64,000 nt of DNA from Picosynechococcus sp. PCC 7003 (GCF_001693255.1 NZ_CP016474.1:1382661-1446660), one strand, 5' to 3'; shown: positions 36,686 to 47,058, counted from the stretch's first letter. A program made the numbers and translations. Notes: generated by a model not told the origin, from the sequence alone.

Positions 36686-38026
36686 ATGAATATTCATCGC
36701 CAATACAACCTCCCCAACTGCACCCTCACCCTCGAAGGATTCGACGATGGTAGTGGCAAACTCCTCGACACCCTGAGCATTCTTTCCAATGTAGAATGCC
36801 GTTTTACCACCTCCCAGAAAGTACTCAGCGGCGGGAAAATTTTCTTTGATCACCTCGTCCAAGCTGTGAGTGAATATGCCCAGGGCATTTTAAGCGGTCT
36901 CCAACGTCCCCCCGAAGTCCTCGATGCAAAGGGCCAGGTTCGCTTGGAAACAGCAACGGCAACCTATACCCACCATCTCCATTGGCAACAACCCGATGGC
37001 AGCGCCGCCGAAACCCTCGAATTAACGACGGCGGAGTTATTTGATTTGACGGAAGCCATTGATCAATTCCTGGCCGATAGTTTGACTCTACCGGATTTTG
37101 TTTTACCCCTCACGCCCCTGAGTCGCCGCCATTGCGTACCGGAGGAATCCTTTGCAGATCGGGCGGTGCCGCCCCTGGTTGGCGTCAGTGGGTTAGCCCT
37201 AACAGCTTTTGCTTTATTCTTCGTACCAGCGCCAGAAAAAACACGTACTGACAGTGAACAGATCGGTTCTGGGCAGGAGACAGAACAGCTCGCCAGCGAA
37301 GCTTTGCCGGATACGGCCCTCTGGACGGAAGCCGAGTTTGATCAACTGGGTGAAACCTTGCCCACCATTGCCACAGATCGCGATCTGCAGTTAATGCAGG
37401 CTTATCTCTATGGCACCCTGGACTCGGCTTGGACGGAGCGAAATACGACAGATAATGCCTCTTATCGCTTGGCCCTCGGCACTGATGGTCGTCTTTTGGG
37501 GGTGCAACCTTTAGATGGCGCTGAGATGACGACGGGGATAACGGCTTTAAATGAGTTGGGTTATACCCCAGAAGTGGCGGCGATCACCAACGAGCAGGCC
37601 ATGGCCCAATTTCGGGTGAATTTTACGGGGAATGTCTTGGAAGTAAGCCCCTGGGACGGTTTTCAAAGTTCTAGCGAATTGGATTTTGACTCCCGCGAAG
37701 TGGAAGGGGATGCCCTCCGCCAATTGATCCAACAGGTCAAGGACAACATCGCCACCGAATTTGATCGAGAAAATACCACCATTCCCCAAACCCTGGCCTA
37801 TACCCTAGGAGTCACCAATGATGGGGCGATCGCCCTCGTGGTCGCCGACAACAACGCCGCGAAAACAGCCCTTGATCAAACGCCCCTCCCCGCCCTAGTG
37901 GAACCAGCGGCGGCGGGCATTGTCCCTGGCGAAACAATCTTGCCCACTGAACCGCTGACCCAGGTTAATGTGGTCTTTCAAACCAATGGCGTGATCGAAG
38001 TGAGTCCCTGGGCAGGTTATCGTTAA
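36686..38026 (+). CDS. DUF4335 family protein
   Basis: A 446-residue protein. The N-terminal DUF4335 domain (MNIHRQYNLPNCTLTLEGFDD; LDTLSILSNVECRF) reaches about residue 150. A single hydrophobic helix follows (about 165-185, PPLVGVSGLALTAFALFFV) and then a C-terminal soluble region of about 250 residues with two similar segments (VLEVSPWDGFQ and VIEVSPWAGYR). It is probably membrane-anchored. It overlaps nothing and lies 9 nt after DUF3038, so it is likely in the same operon. Confidence 0.8.
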   Translation: MNIHRQYNLPNCTLTLEGFDDGSGKLLDTLSILSNVECRFTTSQKVLSGGKIFFDHLVQAVSEYAQGILSGLQRPPEVLDAKGQVRLETATATYTHHLHWQQPDGSAAETLELTTAELFDLTEAIDQFLADSLTLPDFVLPLTPLSRRHCVPEESFADRAVPPLVGVSGLALTAFALFFVPAPEKTRTDSEQIGSGQETEQLASEALPDTALWTEAEFDQLGETLPTIATDRDLQLMQAYLYGTLDSAWTERNTTDNASYRLALGTDGRLLGVQPLDGAEMTTGITALNELGYTPEVAAITNEQAMAQFRVNFTGNVLEVSPWDGFQSSSELDFDSREVEGDALRQLIQQVKDNIATEFDRENTTIPQTLAYTLGVTNDGAIALVVADNNAAKTALDQTPLPALVEPAAAGIVPGETILPTEPLTQVNVVFQTNGVIEVSPWAGYR

Positions 38027-38049
38027 AAGAAAGCGACCACCGCAAAGCC

Positions 38050-38643
38050 ATGGTCTACAGTACCCAAGATTTAATTGAAATCCTCAACCAAGAGTTAAAG
38101 GCAACCCTCCGGGGCGATCGCCTTTTGCTCTCACCAGATGCGCGGGTAGGAGTGCCGATCGTGACCATGGCCCTCGATCAAGACCAACTGGGAAAAGTGT
38201 TTGCCTGCCAGGACTTTACCCAACAGATTCATCAATACCAACGGGAAAATAATGTTTCCGGCATCGTCTGGCGGGAAATCACTGTGGGCGATCGCCAGCT
38301 GCACCTGCCGGAAATTCACCAACAACTGATTGCCATTGACAGCGATAAAGCGATTCTCCGGGCGGCAAAACCCAATGTTCTCGACTTTTGGCACCACATC
38401 ACCGCTGGCTTAAACCTCTGGCAGTTAGTCGATCATCAACTTTCTCCCCTGACTTTTGCGGAGTTAGAGCGGGCGAGTCAACTCGCAGAATGGGCTGAAT
38501 TAGACGTGGGTCATGGTGAATTTTACCTCGCCCTCTGCTGGGGTAACCCAAAGGAATGTCATTACCGCTGGGCTGCCCCCCAATCCGGCTGCGATCGCCT
38601 CATTGCCGCCGCCGAACAACCCCAGCATCTCAATATTTTCTAA
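38050..38643 (+). CDS. Hypothetical protein, third gene of the DUF3038-DUF4335 run
   Basis: A 197-residue soluble protein. No motif recognised. The region NVLDFWHHITAGLNLWQLVDHQLSPLTF is hydrophobic-aromatic but not a membrane helix. It starts 24 nt after the DUF4335 stop, suggesting shared transcription. Three HIP1 sites are in frame. Confidence 0.65.
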   Translation: MVYSTQDLIEILNQELKATLRGDRLLLSPDARVGVPIVTMALDQDQLGKVFACQDFTQQIHQYQRENNVSGIVWREITVGDRQLHLPEIHQQLIAIDSDKAILRAAKPNVLDFWHHITAGLNLWQLVDHQLSPLTFAELERASQLAEWAELDVGHGEFYLALCWGNPKECHYRWAAPQSGCDRLIAAAEQPQHLNIF

Positions 38644-38877
38644 CCCCCCAAACATTTTTTCTGATCCCCCGCCCCTGCGCTAAAATTGTGAAATAGACGT
38701 ACTAATTTTTCTCCGCTCCATTGAGTCTTTTTATGGCGATCGCCCCGAGTTCATTTTTTGCTTAGTTTGCATATATATTTTTTTGCTGCAAAACCGCCGC
38801 TCCACCCCCTTGGTAAATCCTGCCGCAGATTTAGCCTGCTCCCCCCAGAAGCCTTTTATGGTATAATTTTTGCCTGA

Positions 38878-40854
<1,977 letters not shown>

Positions 40855-40869
40855 CAGCAGCTTTAAGTA

Positions 40870-40874
40870 CAAAA
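40870..40874 (+). repeat. Left target-site duplication CAAAA
   Basis: Five bases, CAAAA, directly before the left terminal repeat. The same five bases follow the right repeat at 45741-45745, the length expected for Tn3-family insertion. Confidence 0.9.
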
Positions 40875-40913
40875 GGGGTCATGCCGAGATACGTGTAAAA
40901 AAGTGCAAGTAGA
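40875..40913 (+). repeat. Left terminal inverted repeat (39 bp)
   Basis: Starts GGGGTCATGCCGAGATACG. It is identical in reverse complement to 45702-45740. The similarity resumes further in: 40923-40962 matches the reverse complement of 45653-45692 at 38 of 40 bases. Confidence 0.95.
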
Positions 40914-40947
40914 TTCTAGAAACCTTGCTATGAGTAGGTTTCAGGCA

Positions 40948-41412
40948 CTAATCGACAATTTCCTTATAAGGCGTTCCACAAAGGGGGCAAAAACGATGTC
41001 TGAGAGAGGAGATTGGTTCTTGGCAACTGTGACAACGGGAACGAAGAGGAGAGCCACACTCGAAGCAGAAATGAGCCCGTTGATGCATCCATAGAGGTTC
41101 AGGTGGTGTCCCTGGAGTCCAGCATTGGGGACAAAAGCGGAAAGTAGTAGCATCGCTGATAGCGCCCCCCCGCTGGAGGGAGTCCAAATGCTCAACTGGA
41201 ATTTGAAGAGCATAGGCAAGACCGTTGAGTGTCTTGTCATGGAGCGTGTTGGTTTGGCCACGTTCAATCTTGCCAAGGCTTTGAACATGTATCCGAGCCT
41301 TACTCGCCACGTCCTGTTGGGAAAGACCGAGTAAACGGCGTATCCGCAAAAGATAATGAGCGATGGACTCATCGGAGAGAGGTATTTTTTCAGAATCAGA
41401 AGTAGATGTCAA
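40948..41412 (-). CDS. XRE-family regulator with C-terminal double zinc ribbon
   Basis: A 154-residue protein starting with TTG (no in-frame ATG before the HTH). Residues 17-78 are an XRE/Cro helix-turn-helix (LLGLSQQDVASKARIHVQSLGKIERG). Residues 94-145 hold four CxxC pairs (Cys 94/97, 116/119, 127/130, 142/145), enough for two zinc ribbons. It is encoded divergently from the recombinase, so it likely represses one or both promoters in the 76-bp gap. Its stop codon lies inside the extended terminal repeat. I know of no named Tn3 accessory protein with this build. Confidence 0.85.
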   Translation of the reverse strand: MTSTSDSEKIPLSDESIAHYLLRIRRLLGLSQQDVASKARIHVQSLGKIERGQTNTLHDKTLNGLAYALQIPVEHLDSLQRGGAISDATTFRFCPQCWTPGTPPEPLWMHQRAHFCFECGSPLRSRCHSCQEPISSLRHRFCPLCGTPYKEIVD

Positions 41413-41488
41413 AATATAGAAAAGAGTATGGATTAGAAATATTCTATTCGACTACTTTTTAAATGACCTAGGCCGAGAAAATAAGAGT
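41413..41488. promoter_or_regulatory. Divergent control region and possible resolution site
   Basis: The 76 bp between the XRE gene and the recombinase gene is AT-rich and has a direct repeat AAGAGTATG (near 41425 and 41483). In Tn4430 the internal recombination site sits just upstream of tnpI, so this is the first place to look. CGACTACTT here also occurs near 42388, after the recombinase gene. The crossover core itself cannot be named. Confidence 0.4.
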
Positions 41489-42370
41489 ATGTCTGTCTCC
41501 CTTGCAAAAGTAGCAACCGAGTTTTTAGATCGCCCAGGTCTAGCCCCAAGTACCGTGCGTTCCTACGAATCAACATTACTACCCGTGCTGAAACAATATG
41601 GTCGATGGCCGATAGAGCTATTAGATCGCGAAAGTATTGGTGAGTACCTGAATGACCGAAAAAACCTGAGCTACACCACCCATCATAGACATCAAGCGAT
41701 TTTACAGGCACTATTCAATTTTGCAGTGGAGCAAGGTTATATCCGTGTCAATCCATTGGCGGGTTTGCGCCGCCGTAAGCCCAATCCTGAAAAAGGAGAA
41801 CATCAATCAGATCAGACGATTCATTACTTGACGACAGAACAGCTGACAGTGCTCTACCAACAGCTCAGGTCTGACAATCGTTTGTATACTTTGGTCAAAC
41901 TCCTGCATTGTAGTGGGGCAAGAATTTCCGAAGTACTCGCTTTAGATGAGAGTGATATGGATTGGGGAAGTCAGAAGTTCCAGGTGCTTGGCAAAGGCAA
42001 CAAACAGCGATGGTGTTTTTACAATGATGAAGCCGCTCAACTCCTAGAGAAATATCGCAAGTACTATCGTTTTTCAGGTCACTCTGCTCTATTTACAGCG
42101 AAACAGCCAATGAGCGGTCATGTCACCAGGCTAAGCTATTCGACGGCCTACCACCGCTGGCGAACATTAACGAATCAAAATCCTCTATTGAGGGGGCTCC
42201 GGCTACATGACCTACGACATACCTTTGCCACTGAACGGGTTGGCTTAATGGGGATTGAAGAGTTAAGAGCACTGATGGGCCATGAAAAAATTGAGACCAC
42301 CCTACGCTATCAAAAAGTTACATCTGAGCGCGCTAAATATATAGCAAAAAAAGCATTTCAAAAACTATAG
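41489..42370 (+). CDS. Tyrosine recombinase (TnpI/XerC-like resolvase)
   Basis: A 293-residue integrase-family recombinase. A SAM-like N-terminal domain (about 1-95) precedes the catalytic domain. Catalytic residues visible are Arg145 (SGARISEVL), Lys169/172 (GKGNKQR), His240 and Arg243 (HDLRHTFA), His265 (LMGHEKIETT) and the nucleophile Tyr274 (LRYQKV). Inside a Tn3 element its job is probably to resolve cointegrates, as TnpI does. It ends 152 bp before the transposase start. Confidence 0.92.
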   Translation: MSVSLAKVATEFLDRPGLAPSTVRSYESTLLPVLKQYGRWPIELLDRESIGEYLNDRKNLSYTTHHRHQAILQALFNFAVEQGYIRVNPLAGLRRRKPNPEKGEHQSDQTIHYLTTEQLTVLYQQLRSDNRLYTLVKLLHCSGARISEVLALDESDMDWGSQKFQVLGKGNKQRWCFYNDEAAQLLEKYRKYYRFSGHSALFTAKQPMSGHVTRLSYSTAYHRWRTLTNQNPLLRGLRLHDLRHTFATERVGLMGIEELRALMGHEKIETTLRYQKVTSERAKYIAKKAFQKL

Positions 42371-42522
42371 ATTATTAAATATATGGCGACTACTTAGTAC
42401 TACAGGTTATTCAAGATTTTTATCACTTTGGACCAATTAAGCCATTTGGTTGTGAGTATGGGCTATACTCTGCGGCTGCAAATAATGACATAAAGCGGGC
42501 CAAACAGCCCAGAAGCTTGACA

Positions 42523-45500
42523 ATGACGGTTATTGAGCGAACGGCTTATCCCAAAATCTCCAGGACTCCCAGCACCAAGGAATTGGAGGAACGATACAGA
42601 CCAACGGAGGAGGAGCTCGCTTGGGCTCGCCCCCATGTTCGCACCCAGGCAGGGCTATTGAGCTGGTTGGTAACCCTCAAAATATTCCAAGCAACGCACT
42701 ATTTCCCTGCCCCCAAGGACGTCCCAAAAAGGGTCATCCGATATATTCGCAGCCATCTCAAACTCCCAGCATCCCTTTCCGGAATGCCAGCCAAGCGTTC
42801 CTGGCGGTTGTATCAAGAACAGATCCGGGGTCACCTAAATATTGTTTCTTATCGTCCCCAGGGGGAGCAATTAGCAATAACGGTAGTTGAAAAGCTTGCT
42901 CTCATTCGGGATGACCCAGCAGATTTAATCAATGGAGCTTTGGAGGAGTTGAGTGAGCGAGGCTTTGAGCTGCCGGCTTTTAGTACCCTTGACCGTTTGG
43001 TGCGTCATGTCCGTGCGGCAACGAATCAGAAGCTTTGGGAGCAGCTCGCCGATAGCCTCAGCGCTGATGATTGTGCCTATTTGGATCGCTTGATTCATAC
43101 TGAAGAGGCGACAGACGAAGCAATGGAAAATCAAGACCCTCAAGGGGATACTCCCGAGAAGTTGCCAGTCACCCTAAATCTTCTCAAAGCTTCACCCAAA
43201 CGTCCTTCCCTTTCCCATCTATGGGAACTTCAAAACACCTTGGAGCGCCTCATGGGTTTCGGGGATGCTCAGGAAAAACTCAAGGATATTGCCCCGGCCA
43301 AGGCGAAGGCGTTCGCTGCCCAAGCCAGAGCCCTCGATGCCGGGGAATTCAAGGATATGCGACTGCCGAAACGGCGCTCCTTGTTGCTATGTCTACTCCA
43401 CCGTGCTCAGGTTAAGACCCGCGACCATTTGGCTGATATGTTTGTGCAGCGTATGGGCAAAATTCATAACGCTGCCAAGCAGAGATTACTTGAGTTACGG
43501 GAACAACATCTCAGGCAAACGGAAATAATGTTGGGCATCTTTGCTGAAGTCTTGGCGGAATCAGCCGACAACGCTGAAGACGAAGCCCAATTAGGCAAAG
43601 CCGTGCAAGCTATATTAAATACCCATGGCGGCACCACCAATTTGCTGACCCAATGCAAGGAGCTCACAACTTACAACACCAATAATCATCTGCCCTTGGC
43701 CTGGCAGTTTTATTCACGGCACCGTAAAGCGATGTTTGATTTATTGCGTCTGTTAGAGCTCCGCCCAACTTCAGCAGAACAATCGCTGTTCACTGCCTTA
43801 GAATTTCTCCAAACCTATGAAGATAAGCGTGCCGCCTATCTTCCTGCTGAGTTAGAGCTGAACTTCATCAGCGAGAATTGGCGTAAATTGGTGGTTGTGG
43901 AACGGGACGAGGAAACCGTTTTAGTGCGACAGCAACTGGAGGTTTGTCTGTTCAGCTATCTGGCCACCGAGCTCAAAACCGGCGATATCTGTGTCATGGG
44001 GTCAGAATCCTATGCTGATTTCCGCGAACAGCTCCTCCCTTGGGAAGAATGCCAAAATTTGTTGGCGGAATACTCTCAAGAAACGGGTATCCCCAATACT
44101 GCTGAAGCCTTTGTCGAACAGCTCAAAAGTCAGCTCAGCCAGGTGGCAGCAGCGGTGGATACCATTTGCAAAGATGGTACCCAGGTGACGATCTCTAAAG
44201 AGGGGAAACCAGTGCTCAAGCGGCTGAAGGCGGCACCCAGCTCCCCATCAGCACTGCGGCTGGAGCATACCATCCATCAGCGTCTGCCAGAGCGCTCAGT
44301 TCTTGATATTCTCTGCAATGTGCAGCACTGGGTTAATTGGACGCGCCATTTTGGCCCCCTGTCCGGGTCAGAGCCTAAGCTAGATGAGCCAGTTGAACGC
44401 TATATTTTCACCACTTTTGGCTATGGGTGTAATCTTGGCCCCAATGAAACTGCTCGCCATACCCGAGGCTTGCTCTCGGCCCATCAGCTCTCCTACATTC
44501 ATTCGCGACATATCAGTACTGAAAAAATTGAGGATGCCATTCGCGATATCATCCAAGCTTACTCCCAGTTGAAGTTGCCCAATTGTTGGGGCACTGGCAA
44601 ACGAGCTGCGGCGGATGGCAGCAAGTTTGAGGTCTACGATAATAATCTGATGGCGGAGTATCATCTACGCTACAAAGGCTATGGGGGCATTGCCTATCAC
44701 CATGTCTGTGACAATTACATTGCCCTGTTCACTCATTTCATCAGTTGTGGCGTCTGGGAAGCGGTCTATATCCTGGATGGCTTGCTCAAAAATACTTCGG
44801 CTCTTCAACCTGATACCCTCCATGCCGATACCCAAGGGCAATCGACTCCCGTCTTTGCCCTGGCCCATTTATTAGGCATTGAACTCATGCCCCGTATTCG
44901 CTCTTGGCAAGACTACAGCTTCTTTCGACCGGATAGTGAGGTGGTTTACGACTACATTGACCCATTGTTCACCGATGTTGCTCAATGGGGGCTAATCCAA
45001 ACCCATTGGCAGGATCTCATGCGTGTTGTACTATCGATCCGTGCGGGCAAATTAATGCCTTCCACCATCCTGAGGAAGTTAGGTAGTTACAGCCGCAAAA
45101 ACCGCCTGTATCAAGCTTTTAAGGCCCTTGGGCAAGTCATTCGCACTCTGTTTCTACTGCGCTATATCTCTGAGCGTCACCTCAGACGACAGATTAATGA
45201 CTGTACTAACAAGGTGGAATCTTTTCACCGGTTTCTTGATTGGCTTTTCTTTGGCAAGGAAGGGGTCATTACAGAAAATGATGCTGATGCCCAGGAAAAA
45301 CAACTCAAATATCTCGAATTAGTCTCTGCTGCTGTCATTCTGCATAATGCCGTTGATATCTCACAGGTCATTCGGGAGCTCTGTACCCAGGGTTATACCG
45401 TCACACCCGAAGATGTGGCCATTATGAGTCCTTATCTCACCAAGAATCTACGACGCTATGGTGACTTTGTGGCTGATCTCGGGCAAACTCCACCGGCACT

Positions 45501-45552
45501 TGAAGAGGCTTTTTCTCTTCCGTTTATTATTCCTGATGACTTTGCTCTGTAA
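42523..45552 (+). CDS. tnpA: Tn3-family transposase
   Basis: 1009 residues from the ATG at 42523; a TTG two codons upstream is possible. The length is the usual 960-1010. The N-terminal DUF4158-like DNA-binding region (PTEEELAWARPHVRTQ) precedes a DDE domain with Asp698 (AAADGSKFEVY), Asp769 (HADTQGQSTPVFALAHLLG) and Glu899 (NKVESFHRFLDWLFFG). It catalyses replicative transposition by binding the 38-39 bp ends. The frame is intact. Confidence 0.96.
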   Translation: MTVIERTAYPKISRTPSTKELEERYRPTEEELAWARPHVRTQAGLLSWLVTLKIFQATHYFPAPKDVPKRVIRYIRSHLKLPASLSGMPAKRSWRLYQEQIRGHLNIVSYRPQGEQLAITVVEKLALIRDDPADLINGALEELSERGFELPAFSTLDRLVRHVRAATNQKLWEQLADSLSADDCAYLDRLIHTEEATDEAMENQDPQGDTPEKLPVTLNLLKASPKRPSLSHLWELQNTLERLMGFGDAQEKLKDIAPAKAKAFAAQARALDAGEFKDMRLPKRRSLLLCLLHRAQVKTRDHLADMFVQRMGKIHNAAKQRLLELREQHLRQTEIMLGIFAEVLAESADNAEDEAQLGKAVQAILNTHGGTTNLLTQCKELTTYNTNNHLPLAWQFYSRHRKAMFDLLRLLELRPTSAEQSLFTALEFLQTYEDKRAAYLPAELELNFISENWRKLVVVERDEETVLVRQQLEVCLFSYLATELKTGDICVMGSESYADFREQLLPWEECQNLLAEYSQETGIPNTAEAFVEQLKSQLSQVAAAVDTICKDGTQVTISKEGKPVLKRLKAAPSSPSALRLEHTIHQRLPERSVLDILCNVQHWVNWTRHFGPLSGSEPKLDEPVERYIFTTFGYGCNLGPNETARHTRGLLSAHQLSYIHSRHISTEKIEDAIRDIIQAYSQLKLPNCWGTGKRAAADGSKFEVYDNNLMAEYHLRYKGYGGIAYHHVCDNYIALFTHFISCGVWEAVYILDGLLKNTSALQPDTLHADTQGQSTPVFALAHLLGIELMPRIRSWQDYSFFRPDSEVVYDYIDPLFTDVAQWGLIQTHWQDLMRVVLSIRAGKLMPSTILRKLGSYSRKNRLYQAFKALGQVIRTLFLLRYISERHLRRQINDCTNKVESFHRFLDWLFFGKEGVITENDADAQEKQLKYLELVSAAVILHNAVDISQVIRELCTQGYTVTPEDVAIMSPYLTKNLRRYGDFVADLGQTPPALEEAFSLPFIIPDDFAL

Positions 45553-45581
45553 GCATTTCAGCATCTAGGGAAACTTTTATC

Positions 45582-45594
45582 CGTATCTCGGCAT
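45582..45594 (+). repeat. Internal fragment of the terminal repeat
   Basis: CGTATCTCGGCAT, 13 bases identical to part of the right terminal repeat and in the same orientation, but 125 bp inside it and ending in AGC instead of GACCCC. It looks like the remains of an older right end. Confidence 0.75.
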
Positions 45595-45607
45595 AGCTTG
45601 ATTCTTA

Positions 45608-45667
45608 TCTGTGAAACATCGATTTTGTCCCCTCTATAGAACACCTCATCAAGAAATTGTCGATTAG
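45608..45667 (+). pseudogene. Remnant of the 3' end of an XRE/zinc-ribbon gene
   Basis: In frame it reads SVKHRFCPLYRTPHQEIVD and stop. The intact XRE gene of this transposon ends SLRHRFCPLCGTPYKEIVD and stop: the same 19-residue tail with six changes. The last Cys of the final CxxC is lost (CPLY). A TGA lies three codons upstream. It is oriented toward the right end exactly as the intact gene points toward the left end. Confidence 0.85.
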
Positions 45668-45701
45668 TGCCTGAAACCTACTTGTAGCAAGGGTTATAAA
45701 C

Positions 45702-45740
45702 TCTACTTGCACTTTTTTACACGTATCTCGGCATGACCCC
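45702..45740 (-). repeat. Right terminal inverted repeat (39 bp)
   Basis: Perfect reverse complement of 40875-40913. It marks the outer end of the transposon and is followed by the duplicated CAAAA. Confidence 0.95.
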
Positions 45741-45745
45741 CAAAA
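45741..45745 (+). repeat. Right target-site duplication CAAAA
   Basis: Second copy of the 5-bp target sequence. It overlaps the A run that serves as the U tract of the sat terminator on the minus strand. Confidence 0.9.
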
Positions 45746-45784
45746 AAGCCTCCTAATCGCAACGAAAAGGAGGTTTTGTTTTTT
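45742..45784. terminator. Bidirectional terminator of sat (and formerly gyrB)
   Basis: The stem GCCTCCT/AGGAGGT is flanked by an A run on the left and TTTTGTTTTTT on the right, so it can work on both strands. It sits 24 bp past the sat stop. Before the transposon arrived it would have been about 25 bp past the gyrB stop. Confidence 0.8.
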
Positions 45785-45808
45785 CTTAAAAAATTAGCAA
45801 TTCAGCAA

Positions 45809-46975
45809 TTAATCGTGCATTGCTTTTGCGAGTTCAGCCGCGACGAGGGGGCGAGAGAATTGTGGCGGTGGTAATTCCCCACGACGGAGCATTTCCCGCA
45901 CTTTGGTACCAGAGAGGTGAATCCGGTCTTCGGGGCCGCTAGGACTGGTTTTGGAGGTCGCCATCTGTTCTGTTTTCTTACAGAAGAAGGCGTGCTCAAA
46001 TTTCATCGGCGTGATCCCAAGAGCCTGGGGGTCAAACTCTTCAAAGATCTTTTGGGCGTCATAGGTGCCATAGTAATCACCAACACCGGCATGATCACGA
46101 CCCACGATGAAATGGGTACAACCATAGTTTTTCCGGATCAGAGCGTGGAAGATCGCCTCACGGGGGCCAGCATAGCGCATCGCCGAAGGATTAATCGCCA
46201 AAATCACGCGCTCTTGGGGGAAGTAATTCTCCAGCATGATTTCGTAGCAGCGCATCCGCACATCAGCGGGAATATCATCACTCTTGGTCGCGCCAACGAG
46301 GGGATGGAGGAATAAACCATCAACGGTTTCGAGGGCACATTTGATGATGTATTCGTGGGCGCGGTGGATCGGGTTCCGGGTTTGGAAGCCGACGACGGTT
46401 GTCCAGCCCCGCGCTTGGAAGGCCGCCCGGGAAGCGGCAGGATCAATTTGATATTTGGGGAAAAGGGGATGGTCATCCCGTTCGAGTAACCAGACGGGGC
46501 CAGCAAGGTTTACGGCTCCCTGTTCGTAGACGACTTTGACACCGGGATGCTTTTCTTCGTCGGTGCGGTAGACGTTGATCGCTTCGTGGGCTTTGTTGTA
46601 GTGGTATTTTTCGGTGAGTTCGAGGACACCGATAAAGCGACCATTAGCATCATCGAGGCGTACCCAATTGCCTTCTTTGAGGGGATCGGCAATTTCTTCA
46701 GACACGGAAAGGGTGACGGGCACAGACCAGGGCAGGCCGTTGCTGAGGTGCATTTCTTCGACCACGAGTTCGTAGTCTTTTTGCTCCATGAAGCCCTTGA
46801 GGGGACTGAAGCCACCGATGGCGATCATTTCTAAATCGGATTGGGCGCGGGCATCGAGGGTAATGCGGGGGAGGCGATCGCCCTGGGCGAGGAATTCTTG
46901 CTTCTCGGCGTCGGAGGCGATGCGGTTAATTAATTGGCCACCGTGGGGCGCAATTAGACCGGATGGGGTACTCAT
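45809..46975 (-). CDS. sat: Sulfate adenylyltransferase (ATP sulfurylase)
   Basis: A 388-residue single-chain enzyme. It activates sulfate with ATP to form APS, the first step of assimilation. [17 protein letters not shown] carries the QxRN and HxxH-type ATP site. [14 protein letters not shown] and the C-terminal [18 protein letters not shown] complete the family. No kinase domain is fused. Cyanobacterial Sat proteins are normally this length. Confidence 0.96.
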   Translation of the reverse strand: MSTPSGLIAPHGGQLINRIASDAEKQEFLAQGDRLPRITLDARAQSDLEMIAIGGFSPLKGFMEQKDYELVVEEMHLSNGLPWSVPVTLSVSEEIADPLKEGNWVRLDDANGRFIGVLELTEKYHYNKAHEAINVYRTDEEKHPGVKVVYEQGAVNLAGPVWLLERDDHPLFPKYQIDPAASRAAFQARGWTTVVGFQTRNPIHRAHEYIIKCALETVDGLFLHPLVGATKSDDIPADVRMRCYEIMLENYFPQERVILAINPSAMRYAGPREAIFHALIRKNYGCTHFIVGRDHAGVGDYYGTYDAQKIFEEFDPQALGITPMKFEHAFFCKKTEQMATSKTSPSGPEDRIHLSGTKVREMLRRGELPPPQFSRPLVAAELAKAMHD

Positions 46976-47058
46976 AAAATTTAGGATATAAAAGCATGGC
47001 TATCTGCAAGCTCTCATGGTATCAGTTTCTGTTCTTTCCATTGTGGGAATGGGGCGAG

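Larger units (their letters stand above)
40875..45740 (+). mobile_element. Complete Tn3-family transposon (tyrosine-recombinase type)
   Basis: 4866 bp bounded by 39-bp perfect inverted repeats that start with GGGG and flanked by a 5-bp duplication. It carries three genes: an XRE/zinc-ribbon protein (minus), a tyrosine recombinase (plus) and a Tn3 transposase (plus). A tyrosine recombinase in place of the usual serine resolvase is the Tn4430 (TnpI) arrangement. No passenger gene such as resistance is present. No GCGATCGC octamer occurs within it, although host DNA has one about every few hundred bases. This points to recent arrival. All frames are intact, so it may be active. Confidence 0.95.

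Noticed and set aside
46547-46834. Plus-strand frame antisense to sat
   Set aside because: It lies fully within sat, reflects complementary codon pattern, and has a composition (Phe/Val-rich, repetitive) typical of shadows.
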